Positions 1 through 11,103 of a stretch of DNA of 64,000 nt are shown one piece after another. Position numbers and translations under genes: made by a program. Position 1 is the stretch's first letter; each line of letters starts with the position of its first letter. Where the stretch lies: contig JAJNNY010000007.1 in NCBI GenBank assembly GCA_022453515.1, positions 496,001 through 560,000 of the forward strand, given 5' to 3'. Below the pieces are notes generated by a model. It was not told the DNA's origin. It saw only the letters and a list, made by a program, of their open reading frames with translations, and did no database searches. The DNA comes from Astrocystis sublimbata (lineage: Eukaryota; Ascomycota; Sordariomycetes; Xylariales; Xylariaceae).

Positions 1-1318
1 CTTCGTCGCTGACCGAGTCCCGAGAGGCATGGTTCAAGTTGCCAAGAGACTGTGGCCGCCGGAAGCCCGCCTCGGTGCGACGCACAGGTGGGTGTGACGG
101 GACGAAGTAATCGTCCCCACGGCCTCCCGAGCCGGGGCCTGATCCGTTGATGAAACGGGACACGACTTCCTCGGGGCCACTTGCACCGAGCGTGCTTGTT
201 TTGGGAGTTCCATAGAGGCTCGACGGACCTCGACTCCCCTGGGAAGGAGGTGAGCCGGAGGGTGGGGGGACGGATACGGTCTCGGTAGACATCTGGGGCG
301 GTGCGCCGTGGGAAGGCGTACGCTGTAAAAGGCGGGATGTGATGTAGTTGTTATGCTGTGTTCGCTGTGTTCGCTGGCGCGTAGGGGAATCGTCGTGGGA
401 ATCAAACGGCTGACTGGTGGTAATGGTGGGGGTCCCAGAAGGCGAATGGCTGGTCGGCGATGGTGGCTTTGCGGGCGACTGGCCGCCACTCTGAACGGAG
501 CCACGTCTGGACAGGTACGGGGACGCCGAGTTGCTCGCATCCACCCACTCGTCATCGACGGCGTCGTCGTCGTCGTCGTCGTCGCTGCCCAACGCGAAGT
601 GCACCTGGTTCTTTGCGCCCTTGAGCTTCTGGACGTCCTTGTGAGAGGAAGCGCGCTTGATATTAGCGGTAGACTTGGATCGCTTGGCAATCTCGACGTG
701 GGAGCGATTTCGTCTCGAGGCAAGGTTCGATCCCGAGGTGTTCTTCCTCACAGGGGGGGCAGCAGGAGTGATGTTGGTGCCGCTGCGTCTGCTGGCGATG
801 TTCGACCCCGAGATATTCTTCTTCAACCCGGAGGTAATGACGGGGGCGATGTGAGTGCCGCTGGTGTTGCGTGAATGTCGCTTGGAGGAGGCGGGGTTGG
901 GGTTGGGGTTAGGGTTGGCGAGGTCGAGATTGTAGTCTACAGCAGGGTCAATGGGGTCGTTGGGATCGGAGGCGACGGCGGTCAGGCGCAGGTCGGAGGT
1001 GGTGCGGCGATGAGCGTTGGCAAACTGAGGAGGGCGCTCGGGCTCGGGCGAGGCGGCGCGGCCCTTCAGCTTTGCGGTGGACTGGGAGGTGGCCTTGTTG
1101 GTGTGCAGGGCCTTGGACGATGGCACGCGGGCGGAGAAGCGGGCGCCGCCTCCTCCCACCACGCGTTTCTGGTGCTTGGGGCGGTGGTGAGCGTCGTTGC
1201 CGTCGCTGGTGGCACGGCGGGTGTAGGGCGGCCGTCTGGATTGGGCAGCGCCGGCCAGCGCATCGCTGCCATCCCCATGTCTCTCCCCCGTCCTCTCCCC
1301 ATTGCGCTCCCCCTCCAT
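1..1318 (-). CDS. TCO89: TORC1 subunit TCO89-like protein, N-terminal part (partial)
   Basis: In yeast, Tco89 is a non-catalytic subunit of TOR complex 1 at the vacuole, in nutrient signalling. The frame is open from an ATG at 1318 (start MEGERNGERTGER) to the left edge, 439 codons, so the C-terminus is missing. Visible landmarks are a basic N-terminus with RRATSDGND, KRVVGGGGARFSARVPSSK and HRRTTSDLRL, a run of about eight Asp followed by DEWVDASNSASPYLSRR, and then Ser/Pro-rich disordered sequence. These match my knowledge of fungal TCO89 N-termini. A motif of the form (K/R)N(I/T)SGSN(I/L)ASRR occurs twice. No intron is needed in this part. The start lies in a good context (gccaATGg). There are no enzyme motifs or membrane segments. 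The assignment rests on low-complexity but characteristic motifs; a different Ser-rich regulator is the main alternative. Confidence 0.75.
   Translation of the reverse strand, partial: MEGERNGERTGERHGDGSDALAGAAQSRRPPYTRRATSDGNDAHHRPKHQKRVVGGGGARFSARVPSSKALHTNKATSQSTAKLKGRAASPEPERPPQFANAHRRTTSDLRLTAVASDPNDPIDPAVDYNLDLANPNPNPNPASSKRHSRNTSGTHIAPVITSGLKKNISGSNIASRRSGTNITPAAPPVRKNTSGSNLASRRNRSHVEIAKRSKSTANIKRASSHKDVQKLKGAKNQVHFALGSDDDDDDDAVDDEWVDASNSASPYLSRRGSVQSGGQSPAKPPSPTSHSPSGTPTITTSQPFDSHDDSPTRQRTQRTQHNNYITSRLLQRTPSHGAPPQMSTETVSVPPPSGSPPSQGSRGPSSLYGTPKTSTLGASGPEEVVSRFINGSGPGSGGRGDDYFVPSHPPVRRTEAGFRRPQSLGNLNHASRDSVSDE
893..918 (+). repeat. GGGGTT/TTAGGG-like repeat inside coding sequence
   Basis: A run of GGGGTT, GGGGTT, AGGGTT units on the + strand resembles telomere repeat, but on the minus strand it encodes an Asn-Pro repeat of the TCO89-like protein. 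It is best read as a coding microsatellite. Confidence 0.7.
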
Positions 1319-2031
1319 TGGCGAGTGAGGTAAGCCTGCCGACTGCCCCGACTGCTACGTACACGGTACCGCTTACGCACCGACCAGTTGGAGACAGCGC
1401 GTAGGCAATACACGCGCGAGATGTAGGCAGCCTTGGAGATATACGGTCGCTAGGTCGGAGATGAGACGAATCAGAGCGCAGTGCACCCCTCCCCTACCGG
1501 TTTCCAGCCCTCGTCCCGTCGCACGCACTTTCTTCCTTGTTTTTCTCTCTCCTCAAGGCTCAAGACCTGTGTACGGCCTCCTTACAAGGTCGCGGGCGCC
1601 GCTCTCGAAGGCCTGTGGTGACGGCGTACGGTGTGGGTGTATGGGCGACAACACACGGCCAAGCCACGTGCAGGGGATGTCTAAGACTGGCGCGAAGGGT
1701 GGTATTGCGGCGTCGCAGGCTTGCAGCGGTGTATTGCCCCTTGTCTTTTTCTTCCTTCTCGTTCTTTCTTTTCTCCGTCGCGAATTGATATCGACGTTGT
1801 AAGTCGGCTGGCGTTGACGATGGATGATGGGGTGGGAAGAATCGGTGAGTGCAGTACCGGTGTCGATCAACTGAGCAAGAAAGGTTGCGGTAGCAAAGAC
1901 AAAGACCAAACGAAGAGTGAAGGTCGCTGCAGTGCTCGGAGAAATCAGACTCTTAGGCAGCTACAGACGGACAAACGGACATTCAATTGCTCAATCAAAG
2001 GGTACAGTCGGGCCAAATGAGTGGATGCCTT

Positions 2032-2055
2032 TAGGTAGGTAGGTAGGTACCTAGG
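2032..2055. repeat. TAGG tetranucleotide repeat ending in TACCTAGG
   Basis: Four TAGG units run into TACCTAGG, giving a partly palindromic element. It is one of many related intergenic sites in the window (see findings). Confidence 0.8.
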
Positions 2056-3013
2056 ACGATAAAGCGGCTGGAGGTTTTGGTGTCCGGTTGGTGTCCGGTG
2101 GTGATGGCGGAAGCAAGGCAGAAGAGTCGAGACATGGACGGACAGAGACAGAAAAGGCTAGGTACCTTTACCTTTTGTGGCCGGGCAGGTTATGAGACCG
2201 TAAATGGGGCAATTAGCTCCCCAGCTGCGACCGGAGTCACTGCACTTCCTGCAAAAGGTCGCAGCTTCCGTCTAGCGGCAAACTTTAATCCACGACGAAC
2301 ACGAAGACCACGAAGCTCTCGTCTGTCTGGACTCTGCATGCGTCTAGAAGGAAGGCACAGTGCAGCCTAGGAGCTATCTACGAACAGGCACTGTATTGTG
2401 CAGGTCGGGCTTGCAGGCACGCCCTATACCTAAAGTACCACGTTTGCCTCAGACCGTCACCTCCAAGCTGGGGAGACAGTCGAGACAGCAACTAAGACAG
2501 CAGGGATTGGGCACCGTCGTCTCTTAATTTCGCCGACCGACGATCGGAGCTGTCGACTGTCGAGATTGTAGGTCGTGGTAGATCCCTTCCCTCCGTCTTC
2601 CGATTGCCCTTATGCAATACCGGTACAGCTTAGGTACACGCAAGCGCACCTCATCATGACTTAAGCTGTCACCTGCCTCTACATAGTGCAGCTGAACCAA
2701 GAACTACATATGCCCCTACCAACAATATGTAATTATATATACGCGAAAACCACCCGAGACAATGAGGTCCCGGCTCAACATTACGATACACTACGCGTCA
2801 TACCGTCGCACAAAATCAAACTCGATTCGATGCCGCAACAGATTTGTTATAATCTGACTCGTGAGCAATTCATTCCACGACAATCGACTAGTCGTACAAC
2901 CATACTGTTGATTCTGTCGAAGTGGGTAAATCGATTCGTACATACATTCGCTACTCGAAAGGCTGGTGCATGCCGGCGCAACCACACGCGTTCTGTACGG
3001 CCGTACCGTACCC

Positions 3014-3032
3014 ACTGACTGACTGACTGACT
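3014..3032. repeat. (CTGA)n microsatellite
   Basis: Nearly five tandem units of the tetranucleotide ACTG/CTGA lie in intergenic sequence. Confidence 0.8.
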
Positions 3033-3215
3033 CCTTTTGAACCTGGTCGGGATCTTGAGGTTGCACAAACAGTGTCAAGTGCACATCGTGTGAAAGTCCT
3101 GCTCCTCTACTAGATGGTCAATTGGCCCAGCCATGCATAGAGTGCTGTCATCGTTTCACAGACGTGAGGAGCAGTGTGAACGCGCCATCTTCATCCCTAG
3201 CCAGATGGGGCTGCT

Positions 3216-3232
3216 TACCTACCTACCTACCT
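3216..3232. repeat. (TACC)n tetranucleotide repeat
   Basis: Four TACC units plus a final T form a member of the TAGG/CCTA family. A GGGTAGGTGG stretch lies just downstream at about 3244-3253, so the two could pair as an imperfect inverted repeat. Confidence 0.75.
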
Positions 3233-3552
3233 TTAAGTATCCTGGGTAGGTGGTGATAGGAACAGTACAGTACTGGTGGAGGGAAGTATTGACGTCGTCG
3301 CGTGGACCTGCCCGCAGTCAATGCATGTATACGACTACCGTCGGGTACCTAAGGATGGGTATAGGTAGTATCAATCAATTCAGTTCCTGGCGAAGCTGGC
3401 TTGTCTGGCTTATCAACGGACCAGGCAATACATAGGCAGCATCCTTATCACATGCCTTCAAACTTCCTCGAAGACTGTTTCGATTACTCTATTGTTAAAG
3501 GCAGCCATGTTTCAATCTCGGTCCTCTTGCCGAGCAACAGAATCGCTTAAAG

Positions 3553-3582
3553 ACGTGTGTGTATTTACCCGAACACACACGT
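3553..3582. repeat. Perfect inverted repeat, 10-bp arms, 10-nt loop
   Basis: The arms ACGTGTGTGT (3553-3562) and ACACACACGT (3573-3582) are exact reverse complements around ATTTACCCGA. The element lies about 460 nt upstream of the MFSD5-like start codon. It could be a cruciform-prone microsatellite pair or a regulator half-site pair; no function is shown. Confidence 0.7.
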
Positions 3583-3872
3583 TGTTCGTTTCCTGACATT
3601 GTCGCCGCGTGTATTCGTATGATCACTCACACACGCCGAATGAAGAGTGACAATTCCATCAATCCTACCTACTTCCTTGGTTACCATCCATGTAGGTTGT
3701 AGATCTCAAATAAATGAATAAATATGTCCCCAGCCTTCGCTTGCTTCTTTAATCAACAGCTCGGCCCACGGGTGGCGGCGGCCCATTGAACCTCACTCGC
3801 TCAGACCGGGTAATTAGAAAACGACAAGTGTCAGGATTGGGGAAGAGGATAATCACGATGGCTATAGGCCTG

Positions 3873-3878
3873 TATAAA
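3873..3878 (+). promoter_or_regulatory. Putative TATA box (TATAAA) of the MFSD5-like gene
   Basis: TATAAA occurs 169 nt upstream of the ATG at 4042, in the right orientation and at a reasonable distance. The assignment is by position and sequence only. Confidence 0.35.
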
Positions 3879-4041
3879 ATCGTTGTTGCAGAGATTCCAT
3901 TGCCTCCTAGTAGTGCAATCCGGCCTCATGCTACTGCTTGCTTGTCTCTAGGCGCCATCTTCATGTGCTTGAACTCGTGGGTGATTTTTTGCGTGGTTCC
4001 CTGAATTTCGGATCCATTGTTGAGCGTTCACTGCATCGCAA

Positions 4042-5729
4042 ATGACTTACTATTACCATATCTGCTTCGGCGGCCTCGCCTTATTATGCGGCTTTCTTCT
4101 CAATGTCCAGCCGACTCGAAAGCAGGCGTTGGAAAAGCAAAACGATGCACCACCCCAGGGGCGCGACGAAGAACATCCAGAGGCGCGATGGTATGAGGCA
4201 TATGCTCTCGTTATGGCCGCCGACTGGTTGCAGGTGAGCATACCTCTCCCCTCTCCTGCCTGGGAATGAAAACAATGGAGAGAGAACAAAAGATGGTCAA
4301 AATTTCGAGATAGCTCACTGATCACCATCCTTTGCAAACAGGGCCCTCACCTCTTCTCCCTCTACCGCGACGAGTACGGACTAGCACCCAACGCAATTCT
4401 CAATCTCTATCTCGTTGAATTTGCGACGACGGCTCTCAGCGCGTACTTCATCGGCATGCTCTCTGACAAGTACGGGCGGAAGCTGTACTGCATGCTCTAC
4501 TGCCTTCTATACGCCATCTCCTGCTCTATGACCGTAGTCCCCGTCACGCCCCTTCTTTACTTCGGACGTGTCCTCAGCGGGGTTAGTTCGGCGATCCTAT
4601 TCACCGTCTTCGACAGCTGGCTAGTCACCAATTTCTACGAGCGCAAACTCGCTGACACGGGCTGCGATCTAACGCGGACATACGCTGCCACGAGCGTGGT
4701 GAACAGCCTGGCCGCTATACTGAGCGGATGCGTGGGCGAGCTGCTGGTGTGGGCTACTGGGAGCAGGAAGAGCCCCTTTTTGCTGAGCGTGGCTCTGCTA
4801 TGGATGGCACTCCAGGGGATCTGGTCGCGTTGGGTAAGAAAAGCCCGCGATGATTCCATTCTTACCCCGCGGGAGTCGCCTTGTCATTACTTGCCTGGAG
4901 AGCGTCCGTCTTTTCTCTTAGCTCTATGATCTATGCTGACCCTTGCCCTTGCCGGGATTCGACATCTGCAGGTCGAGAACTTCGGCGGTGTGAAACCGTC
5001 CTCTCGCTCTTCGTCTCCGGAGCGTCCGCAGCCCCGCCCTTCTCTCTGGTCCGTCCTGAAGACGCCATCCATCATAGCTGTCGCATTCGCATCGACCATG
5101 GTCGACGGCTCCATGAACCTGTTCGGCTTCTACTGGCTGCCCACCCTGAGCTCTCTCCGCCAGGTATCGGCGTCGGAGCTGCCGTACGGCACAATATTTT
5201 CCAGCATGATGGCGGCCTCCATGGCCGCTGCGCTCGCTTTCAACATCGTCATGGACAGGCAGATGTTCAGCTACTCGCGGCTCGCGGCCGGCATCCTATC
5301 TGTTGCCGCTTTTTGCTCCTCTAGCCTTGCTGCTGGCGAGAGGACTGAGGGGGCGACTTTCTGGCTGTTCTGTCTGCTCCAGGCTTGTGTTGGCGTGTTG
5401 ACGCCATGCATTGGAGTTCTGAAGGGCCGCTTGATTGAGGACGATGCGCGCACTACGGTGTACAGCGTTAGTAAGTCGTCACCTCACACGTCTTACATGA
5501 TTCGTTGAGCCCCGGCAAAGGGGCATTTTCCGCCGCACTGCTCAATACGCAAGATGGATAATTGACACCAAGTGCTGCAGTGCGTACCCCGTTCAATATT
5601 CTCGCCGTAGTATCATTGTTAGCGGTGAAGGACAACAGCAACGTCGATGGAGTCTTCACGACCTGTGCTCTGATGCTTGTGGCATCATTGGCGGTGATGT
5701 GGGCAGCAAGTTCGCGAGGCATGCCTTGA
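4042..5729 (+). CDS. MFSD5/MFS_5-family transporter (putative molybdate-anion transporter)
   Basis: Predicted plasma-membrane major facilitator of the MFSD5 group, whose characterised algal relative MOT2 imports molybdate. Exons are 4042-4233, 4342-4832+1 (ending 4833), 4972-5470 and 5581-5729, 443 aa; introns are 108, 138 and 110 nt with GTGAGC, GTAAGA and GTAAGT donors and CAG acceptors. Supporting motifs are MAADWLQGPHLFSLY across the first junction (family signature ADWLQGPxxxxLY), GMLSDKYGRK between TM2 and TM3 (MFS motif A), GRVLSGVSSAILFTVFDSW, and CIGVLKGRLIEDDARTTVYSV followed by MRTPFNILAV near the C-terminus. About twelve hydrophobic segments are visible. There are few acidic or cytosolic extensions. 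Family assignment is strong; molybdate as substrate is inferred from the family only. Confidence 0.88.
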
Positions 5730-6913
5730 GAATTCATAGTCGTATGAGTTGAAACTCAACATATGCCAGGCTTATACCGTAACGCCATCACGCCGTATAT
5801 TTAGCCCTCTGAACATAGCATTGCGTAATGGCAGAATGTTTATTGCGGCAAAGAGCTGTCGCTATGTTTAGAGACTTGAGGCGCAGCTGAGCTGAGTCTT
5901 CAACGATAACAAAATTGCCATGATGATTCCTTCGAAGCCTGTCGTATTCAAAATGGCAGATCAAGTCAGGGACTCTTGCGCAGCTGCTGCTCATTTGGAC
6001 GATCTGCTCCCCCGAACGATCAATCACACCTTCTAAATAGAAGAACCTGTAGACTTTCCCACGGCGGTAGTTGGGCGAGCGAGCGGAGATCAGCGAAGGG
6101 CGACTCCATCTCGTGCGGCGTCAGGCGCCAATTCATACTGTCCAGCGAAAACCAGGTCTATATTAGTTTCGACGACTGTGCTGAGGCGAGCGATCCTGCT
6201 CGCTCCATTGTCCGGAGCTCCGCTTCCGTCCGTACCGTTGACTGGCCGGACGCCGTTCAATGAAGACCCGTCGCCGAAGATGGAGCGCAAGGATGTACAT
6301 GTATGACTGCAGCTTTGCAGTTTAGCCTGGGATCCGAGTATTAATGGTGAGTTATCTTCCTAGATCTGAATAGGAGTTGCAGCCTCAGAAAAGTGTTTGC
6401 GAACGATGGAGCGAATTGCTGCGTTGACAGGACAACCAACATCCAGTTTCGGAGAGCGAAGGATGAGGGAATGTTTCAAATACAATGGTTGGCTTTGAGA
6501 TGCCTATTCCAGTCTCGCTCTTTTGCCGTGTTTCAACAACCGCTCCGCCCATATCGTCTACCGACATTTGATTTTGTGCTGAGCATCCATCGTTCGCGAG
6601 GCGTAGCCCTGGTTTCATTTCGCCAGGAAAGACAATATGCAAGCTAGCATGGTGCTGAGCCGATGGCTGGCCTCACGTCATGCATTTGGCCTCTCATAGA
6701 ACAGCGCCGCACAATTGGGAAATGAAGTGGACGATCAAGCTTCATCCTGAGGTTCAGACTTCACAGTGATTATAGATTGAAGTTGATGGCCAGCGATTGA
6801 TACACAACTCCAATTGATGCGCAGAAGGTGGACGACTTTTGCGTTTTCTGGTGTCAGTATGGAGCATCATTTTGATGGATGAGAGGGTTTGCTCAGATTG
6901 TCAGGAGTGGAAC

Positions 6914-6934
6914 CAAAGCTCAAAGCTCAAAGCT
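6914..6934. repeat. Three tandem copies of CAAAGCT
   Basis: Exact triplication of a 7-mer in intergenic DNA. Confidence 0.8.
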
Positions 6935-9600
6935 CAAATCCTGCTATACAGACATGGTTGCTGTTTGGCGTCGCTCCCGCGATGTTGACTGAGCCGTGAC
7001 TACCTGCATGCAGGTTAAACAGAGTTCGCGAGCGTCGATGGACTTGTAGCAATTCGTATTTGCCACGGCGATTTAGGAAAAGGAACGTTGCCATAGAGAG
7101 AATACTACTATTTGGAAATGGATTCGTTTTGCCATGCAAAAAAGCCTTCGCCATCAGGTGCGGTACCAACACGAAGAGCCAAAAATAGGACGGCGGGTAT
7201 GCCGCTGGGCTCACCAAGCCTGCCGAGCCTGCGTTCGGGGTCTTTCAAGACCCCGGGCAAGACTAGACATGCGACGTATGGAGTATCTGCACTCCCTACT
7301 GGTACCATCGCGTGGGGACAAGTAAGTGAACACGAACAATACCTAGCCTACTTAGCTCGCCTAGCTCGCTATTCAGACTCGTGACGGCGCGACAAAGAAG
7401 CGATGCAACAACCAACCCATTACATACATACAGTACAGTTGTAAGTTAGGTGGTCGAGGTTTAGGTTTGTTGGCCACAAGCAAATGACAAATGAAGCGAC
7501 TAACATCGGCTCAGTGGCGCCCGTCCAACGTCGGCACTCCGGCAACTGTCTGGATGCCAAGCTCTGGAACTTCCTCCTTTGATCTTTGATCTTCCATGCA
7601 GTAACCATGACATGATGTCTAATCGGGCAGCTGGGCTGAGAGCGTCAGCACAGGCGAAACGCCGTGGCAAGCTGTTCCCTTGAAGGCAGCGGAGCGTCCG
7701 TTTCATCCCACTTGCTCTCGAGTCTCACAAGTCGCCCCAAACCGCCTTGCGACGCCAGATGGGGCAACACAAGCGTTTCTGTCAAACCAGCGTACAACAG
7801 CCTGGAGCGCGGCCTGCGAAGGTGCAGGTGCACGTTATACATTATGCAAACGGCCACCGCCAACTTGAACCACTGCGGTCGGATGTGAAAAGAGCGGAAA
7901 TGGTGAGCGAGGCTTTACCTAGTCCAGATGGCCATCACCATTGGTGTGTCCTGCTAGCGGTTGCCTGGCCAGGAGCCGACGGGCAATGCCTCGAATGCCA
8001 CAGTCTCCTGAGTCCTGACTGGACGTGACTGGGATGACAGGTCAAGACTCAAGGGAAGAAGACCCATCTGCCCAAATAGGTAGCTTTCTTGTCCAATGAG
8101 AGCTGCCAAGAAGCGAGGACATCTAGGGTCCAGGGGGCCAGGTTGAGCAAATAAGCGACTCCCCACCCGTCTTGCCCGTCGGCCGGGTCTGCGAATAAGG
8201 TAAAATAGTTCAACCTGGAAAGCAGACCAACGGCTGAATCGAGGGCCAGATTTAGAGGCGGATTGCCTCTTGGCAGCTATTGGCGACCAACTATTCCCCA
8301 TGCCCCATACCATGATGAAATTGCTATTGCCCTAGTACTGAGTTCACTAAGCATAGAGTTGGTTGTGCAAAACAAATGCCATGTGGAACAATAAGCCGAG
8401 CCAACGGGTCTTGCCATTCCCGAGACTTTGGATGACAGAACAGCAGCTGCGCGTGGACGAGTCCGAACCCGTTGCTAACAAACAAATACGACTCTGACTG
8501 CAACGTAACGTACGAGTAGAGATGGCTACATAGGTGAGTATCTGGCGCTGGCCCCCGCAAGTTGATCGGCTGTGCATCTTCGAGTCATCGCAATGAGGGT
8601 CTCGAGGGTCCTCGATACCTGGAACGAGCCGAGCTGCGCGCCGGGGAGTTGGGTGGACAACAAAGGGGAGGGCGACTAGGAGGGGGCTTGGCAGTTTGTT
8701 AGGGGTGCATCACGAAGCATATTATGGAGTTTTATGAAGGCGCTATCACGGTGACATGGGCGGAAAAGGGGGGCGCAGCAAATAGTGCTGAGGATTCGCC
8801 ACAGCTGATTGGCCCGTCAGCGGTTGGTTTGATCAGCAGCACCGCACATCTCATGCGTTCGATGTTATCTCTGTAGGGCCGAGGAGACTAACTCTGCATG
8901 GCTCGACCGGCAATGGGGAAGCGCGTGGGCTAAGGAACATTTCCAACCGAATTCGCCAGGACGAACCAGGGGTAACAATAGCTGAGCACCTGAGCTGGCA
9001 GTCTAGGGAATAACACACTACCTTACCCATCACGTAACAACACCGGTGCTGCCGTGCAGTGCCTAGCAGTGCCGAGGCGGATGGGGTCGAGCGTGGCCTG
9101 ACTGAGGGTGTTGGCAACTCGGTCGGATACGAGAGGAAATAAGGAACGACGCGCTTCCCATCTGACAGCCCGGGGCAGAACGTAGGGTTCTAGATAGACA
9201 ATCAGCTGTACTAGGTCGCAAGGGGACAAAGCTGGACCGATCTGGACGTGGAGAAGAGAACGTGAGCAGCAAGACTGGCGATATCTAGGTAGATCACTAC
9301 CCTACGGCCACAGACCACCCACATTCTTGACAGAATGATGGGATTTAGGGACAGCTCAGCGGTAAATACTGTACGGAATCCGAGGGAAGAAGCGAACGGT
9401 GGGCGCAGTGGGCGGGCAAGACACACGGACAGGACCCAGAGAAAGGTCTGGTGGGCTGGAACCGCCGCTCATTATGGAAATTAGCCATGCAAATTATGGA
9501 AACATGCGCCGCACCCTAGTCTCGTTTTAGACGGATTGGGTCCTAGACTCCTAGGACCGTAGTAGCCGGTCGACGCTCATAATAATAAAACTCAAGGATG

Positions 9601-9680
9601 CTGCCCTCCTGTTCCTCCTGCTCCCTCACCTTCTCCTTTCGTTCCGTGTATTCATCTTTCCCTCTACTCTGCTGCATCAC
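9601..9680 (+). promoter_or_regulatory. Pyrimidine-rich core promoter tract of the Crh gene
   Basis: A dense CT-rich stretch 170-250 nt upstream of the ATG at 9853. Such tracts mark transcription start regions of strongly expressed filamentous-fungal genes, consistent with an abundant wall enzyme. Confidence 0.4.
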
Positions 9681-9852
9681 TCGCTTAAAGTAGCAGAAAC
9701 AAAACACCGTCGCCTACGCTTTTGTCTTTCGAATATAATCAGACGAAGCCCGCACATTCCAGCCACTTGGCCTAATATACTATCTTGTAATACTCTGTTG
9801 TCTCAGCGCCTGCTTATATACGACTTTGCACGCATACACAACAAAATTCACA

Positions 9853-11103
9853 ATGTTCTCCAAGTTTCTGTCCGTCACCGCGGTGGCTCTTGCCGCCACC
9901 AACCTGGTCTCTGCCCAGACATTCACAGAATGTGACCCCAGAGAAAAGTGTAAGTAGTATTCTACCCAACTTGCAGTTTCGATCAAACGTGACTGACGAG
10001 ATTCCATAGCTTGCGCCCCTGACCCAGCCGTTGGCAAGGAGAACCAGGTGGTTGTCGACTTCACCAAGGGTGAAAACGACTTCTTCAAGGTTGCCGAGGG
10101 CACCGAACTTAAGTACAGCAGCAAGGGTGCTGAGTTCAGCATGAAGAAGGAGACCGAGGCTCCCACAATCACCAGCAGCAAATACATCTTCTTCGGCAAG
10201 GTCGACGTGGAGGTCATGGCTGCTCCTGGTCAGGGTATCGTCACCAGCGTCGTCCTTCAGTCGGACGACCGTGACGAGATCGACTGGGAATGGATCGGAA
10301 GCGACGACAAGCAGGTCCAGACCAACTACTTCGGAAAGGGTGATGACTCGACTTTCGACCGTGGCGGATACTCTCCCGTCGCCAACCCCCAGAGTGAGCT
10401 CCACACCTACACCATCGACTGGACCAAGGACTATGTCCGCTGGATCATCGACGGTAACATGGTTCGTGAGCTCAAGTACGCCGATGCCAAGGGCGGCTCT
10501 CGATTCCCCCAGACTCCCTGCCAGCTCAAGCTCGGTACTTGGGTTGCTGGCAACTCCAAGGCCCCTGAGGGAACTGTCGAATGGGCTGGTGGTCTCGCTG
10601 ATTTCTCCAACGGCCCTCACACCGCCTACTACCAGAAGGTCACCGTCACTGACTACGCCAACGGTGTCGCCGGTGCCAAGCAATACGTCTGGGAGGACGG
10701 CTCCGATGGATCTTACCAGAGCATCAACGTCGAGACCACCGGAGGCAAGGATGACAGCGATGACGAGTCTACCACTACCACCGCGGCTAAGCCTACCTCT
10801 ACCAAGGCCGCTGCTACCACCAAGAAGGAGGAGGACGACGAGCCCAAGACTACCAGCGCTGCCGCCACCCAGGTCACCAAGGTTGCCACCACTCTTGCCA
10901 CTGTCAGCAGCTCTGCTTCGGCCGAAGCCTCCGGCAGCGCCACTAAGTCCAGCGACGAGTCTTCTCCTGCTGAGACCGGAGCTGCGTCTTCCTCTGATGC
11001 TCCTACCACCTCTGAGACACCCATCCCCACCGCCGCTGCTTTCAAGCCCGCCCTCAGCGGCGCTCTTGTCGGCGCCGGTCTTTTGGCCGCCCTCGCTTTG
11101 TAA
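9853..11103 (+). CDS. CRH1: GPI-anchored GH16 chitin-glucan transglycosylase, Crh family
   Basis: Cell-wall transglycosylase that joins chitin to beta-1,3/1,6-glucan at the outer face of the plasma membrane. Exons are 9853-9949 and 10010-11103 (60-nt intron, GTAAGT...ATAG), 396 aa. Residues 1 to about 21 form a signal peptide ending VSAQ; Cys residues follow (TECDPREKSCAPD). The GH16 catalytic motif DEIDWEWIG begins at residue 121, predicting Glu122 as nucleophile and Glu126 as acid/base. Other GH16 landmarks are TNYFGKG, HTYTIDWTKDYVRWIIDG and KLGTWVAG. After about residue 260 comes a long Thr/Ser/Ala/Lys-rich stalk, then a hydrophobic C-terminus (ALSGALVGAGLLAALAL) typical of GPI attachment. 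No CBM18 is present. Codon use is strongly C-biased, suggesting high expression. Which paralogue (Crh1, Crh2 or Utr2 type) it is stays open. Confidence 0.95.

Larger units (their letters stand above)
1319..4041. other. Intergenic region between the divergent TCO89-like and MFSD5-like genes
   Basis: No frame here has the composition or splice logic of a gene. It should hold the TCO89 promoter (with T/C-rich patches near 1500-1560 and 1740-1780) and the transporter promoter. It also contains TAGG/CCTA repeat sites at 2032-2055 and 3216-3232, a (CTGA)n microsatellite at 3014-3032, and a perfect inverted repeat at 3553-3582. Confidence 0.6.
5730..9852. other. Intergenic region, no supported gene
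   Basis: Only short overlapping frames with no splice-linked continuation or family resemblance occur here. A 7-mer (CAAAGCT) is repeated three times at 6914-6934. The last 250 nt before the Crh gene are strongly C/T-rich on the + strand (about 9600-9680), typical of a highly expressed fungal promoter and transcription-start region. Confidence 0.55.

Noticed and set aside
893..918. Interstitial telomere repeat
   Set aside because: The GGGTT repeats encode an Asn-Pro run in the TCO89-like protein, and only one unit is TTAGGG.
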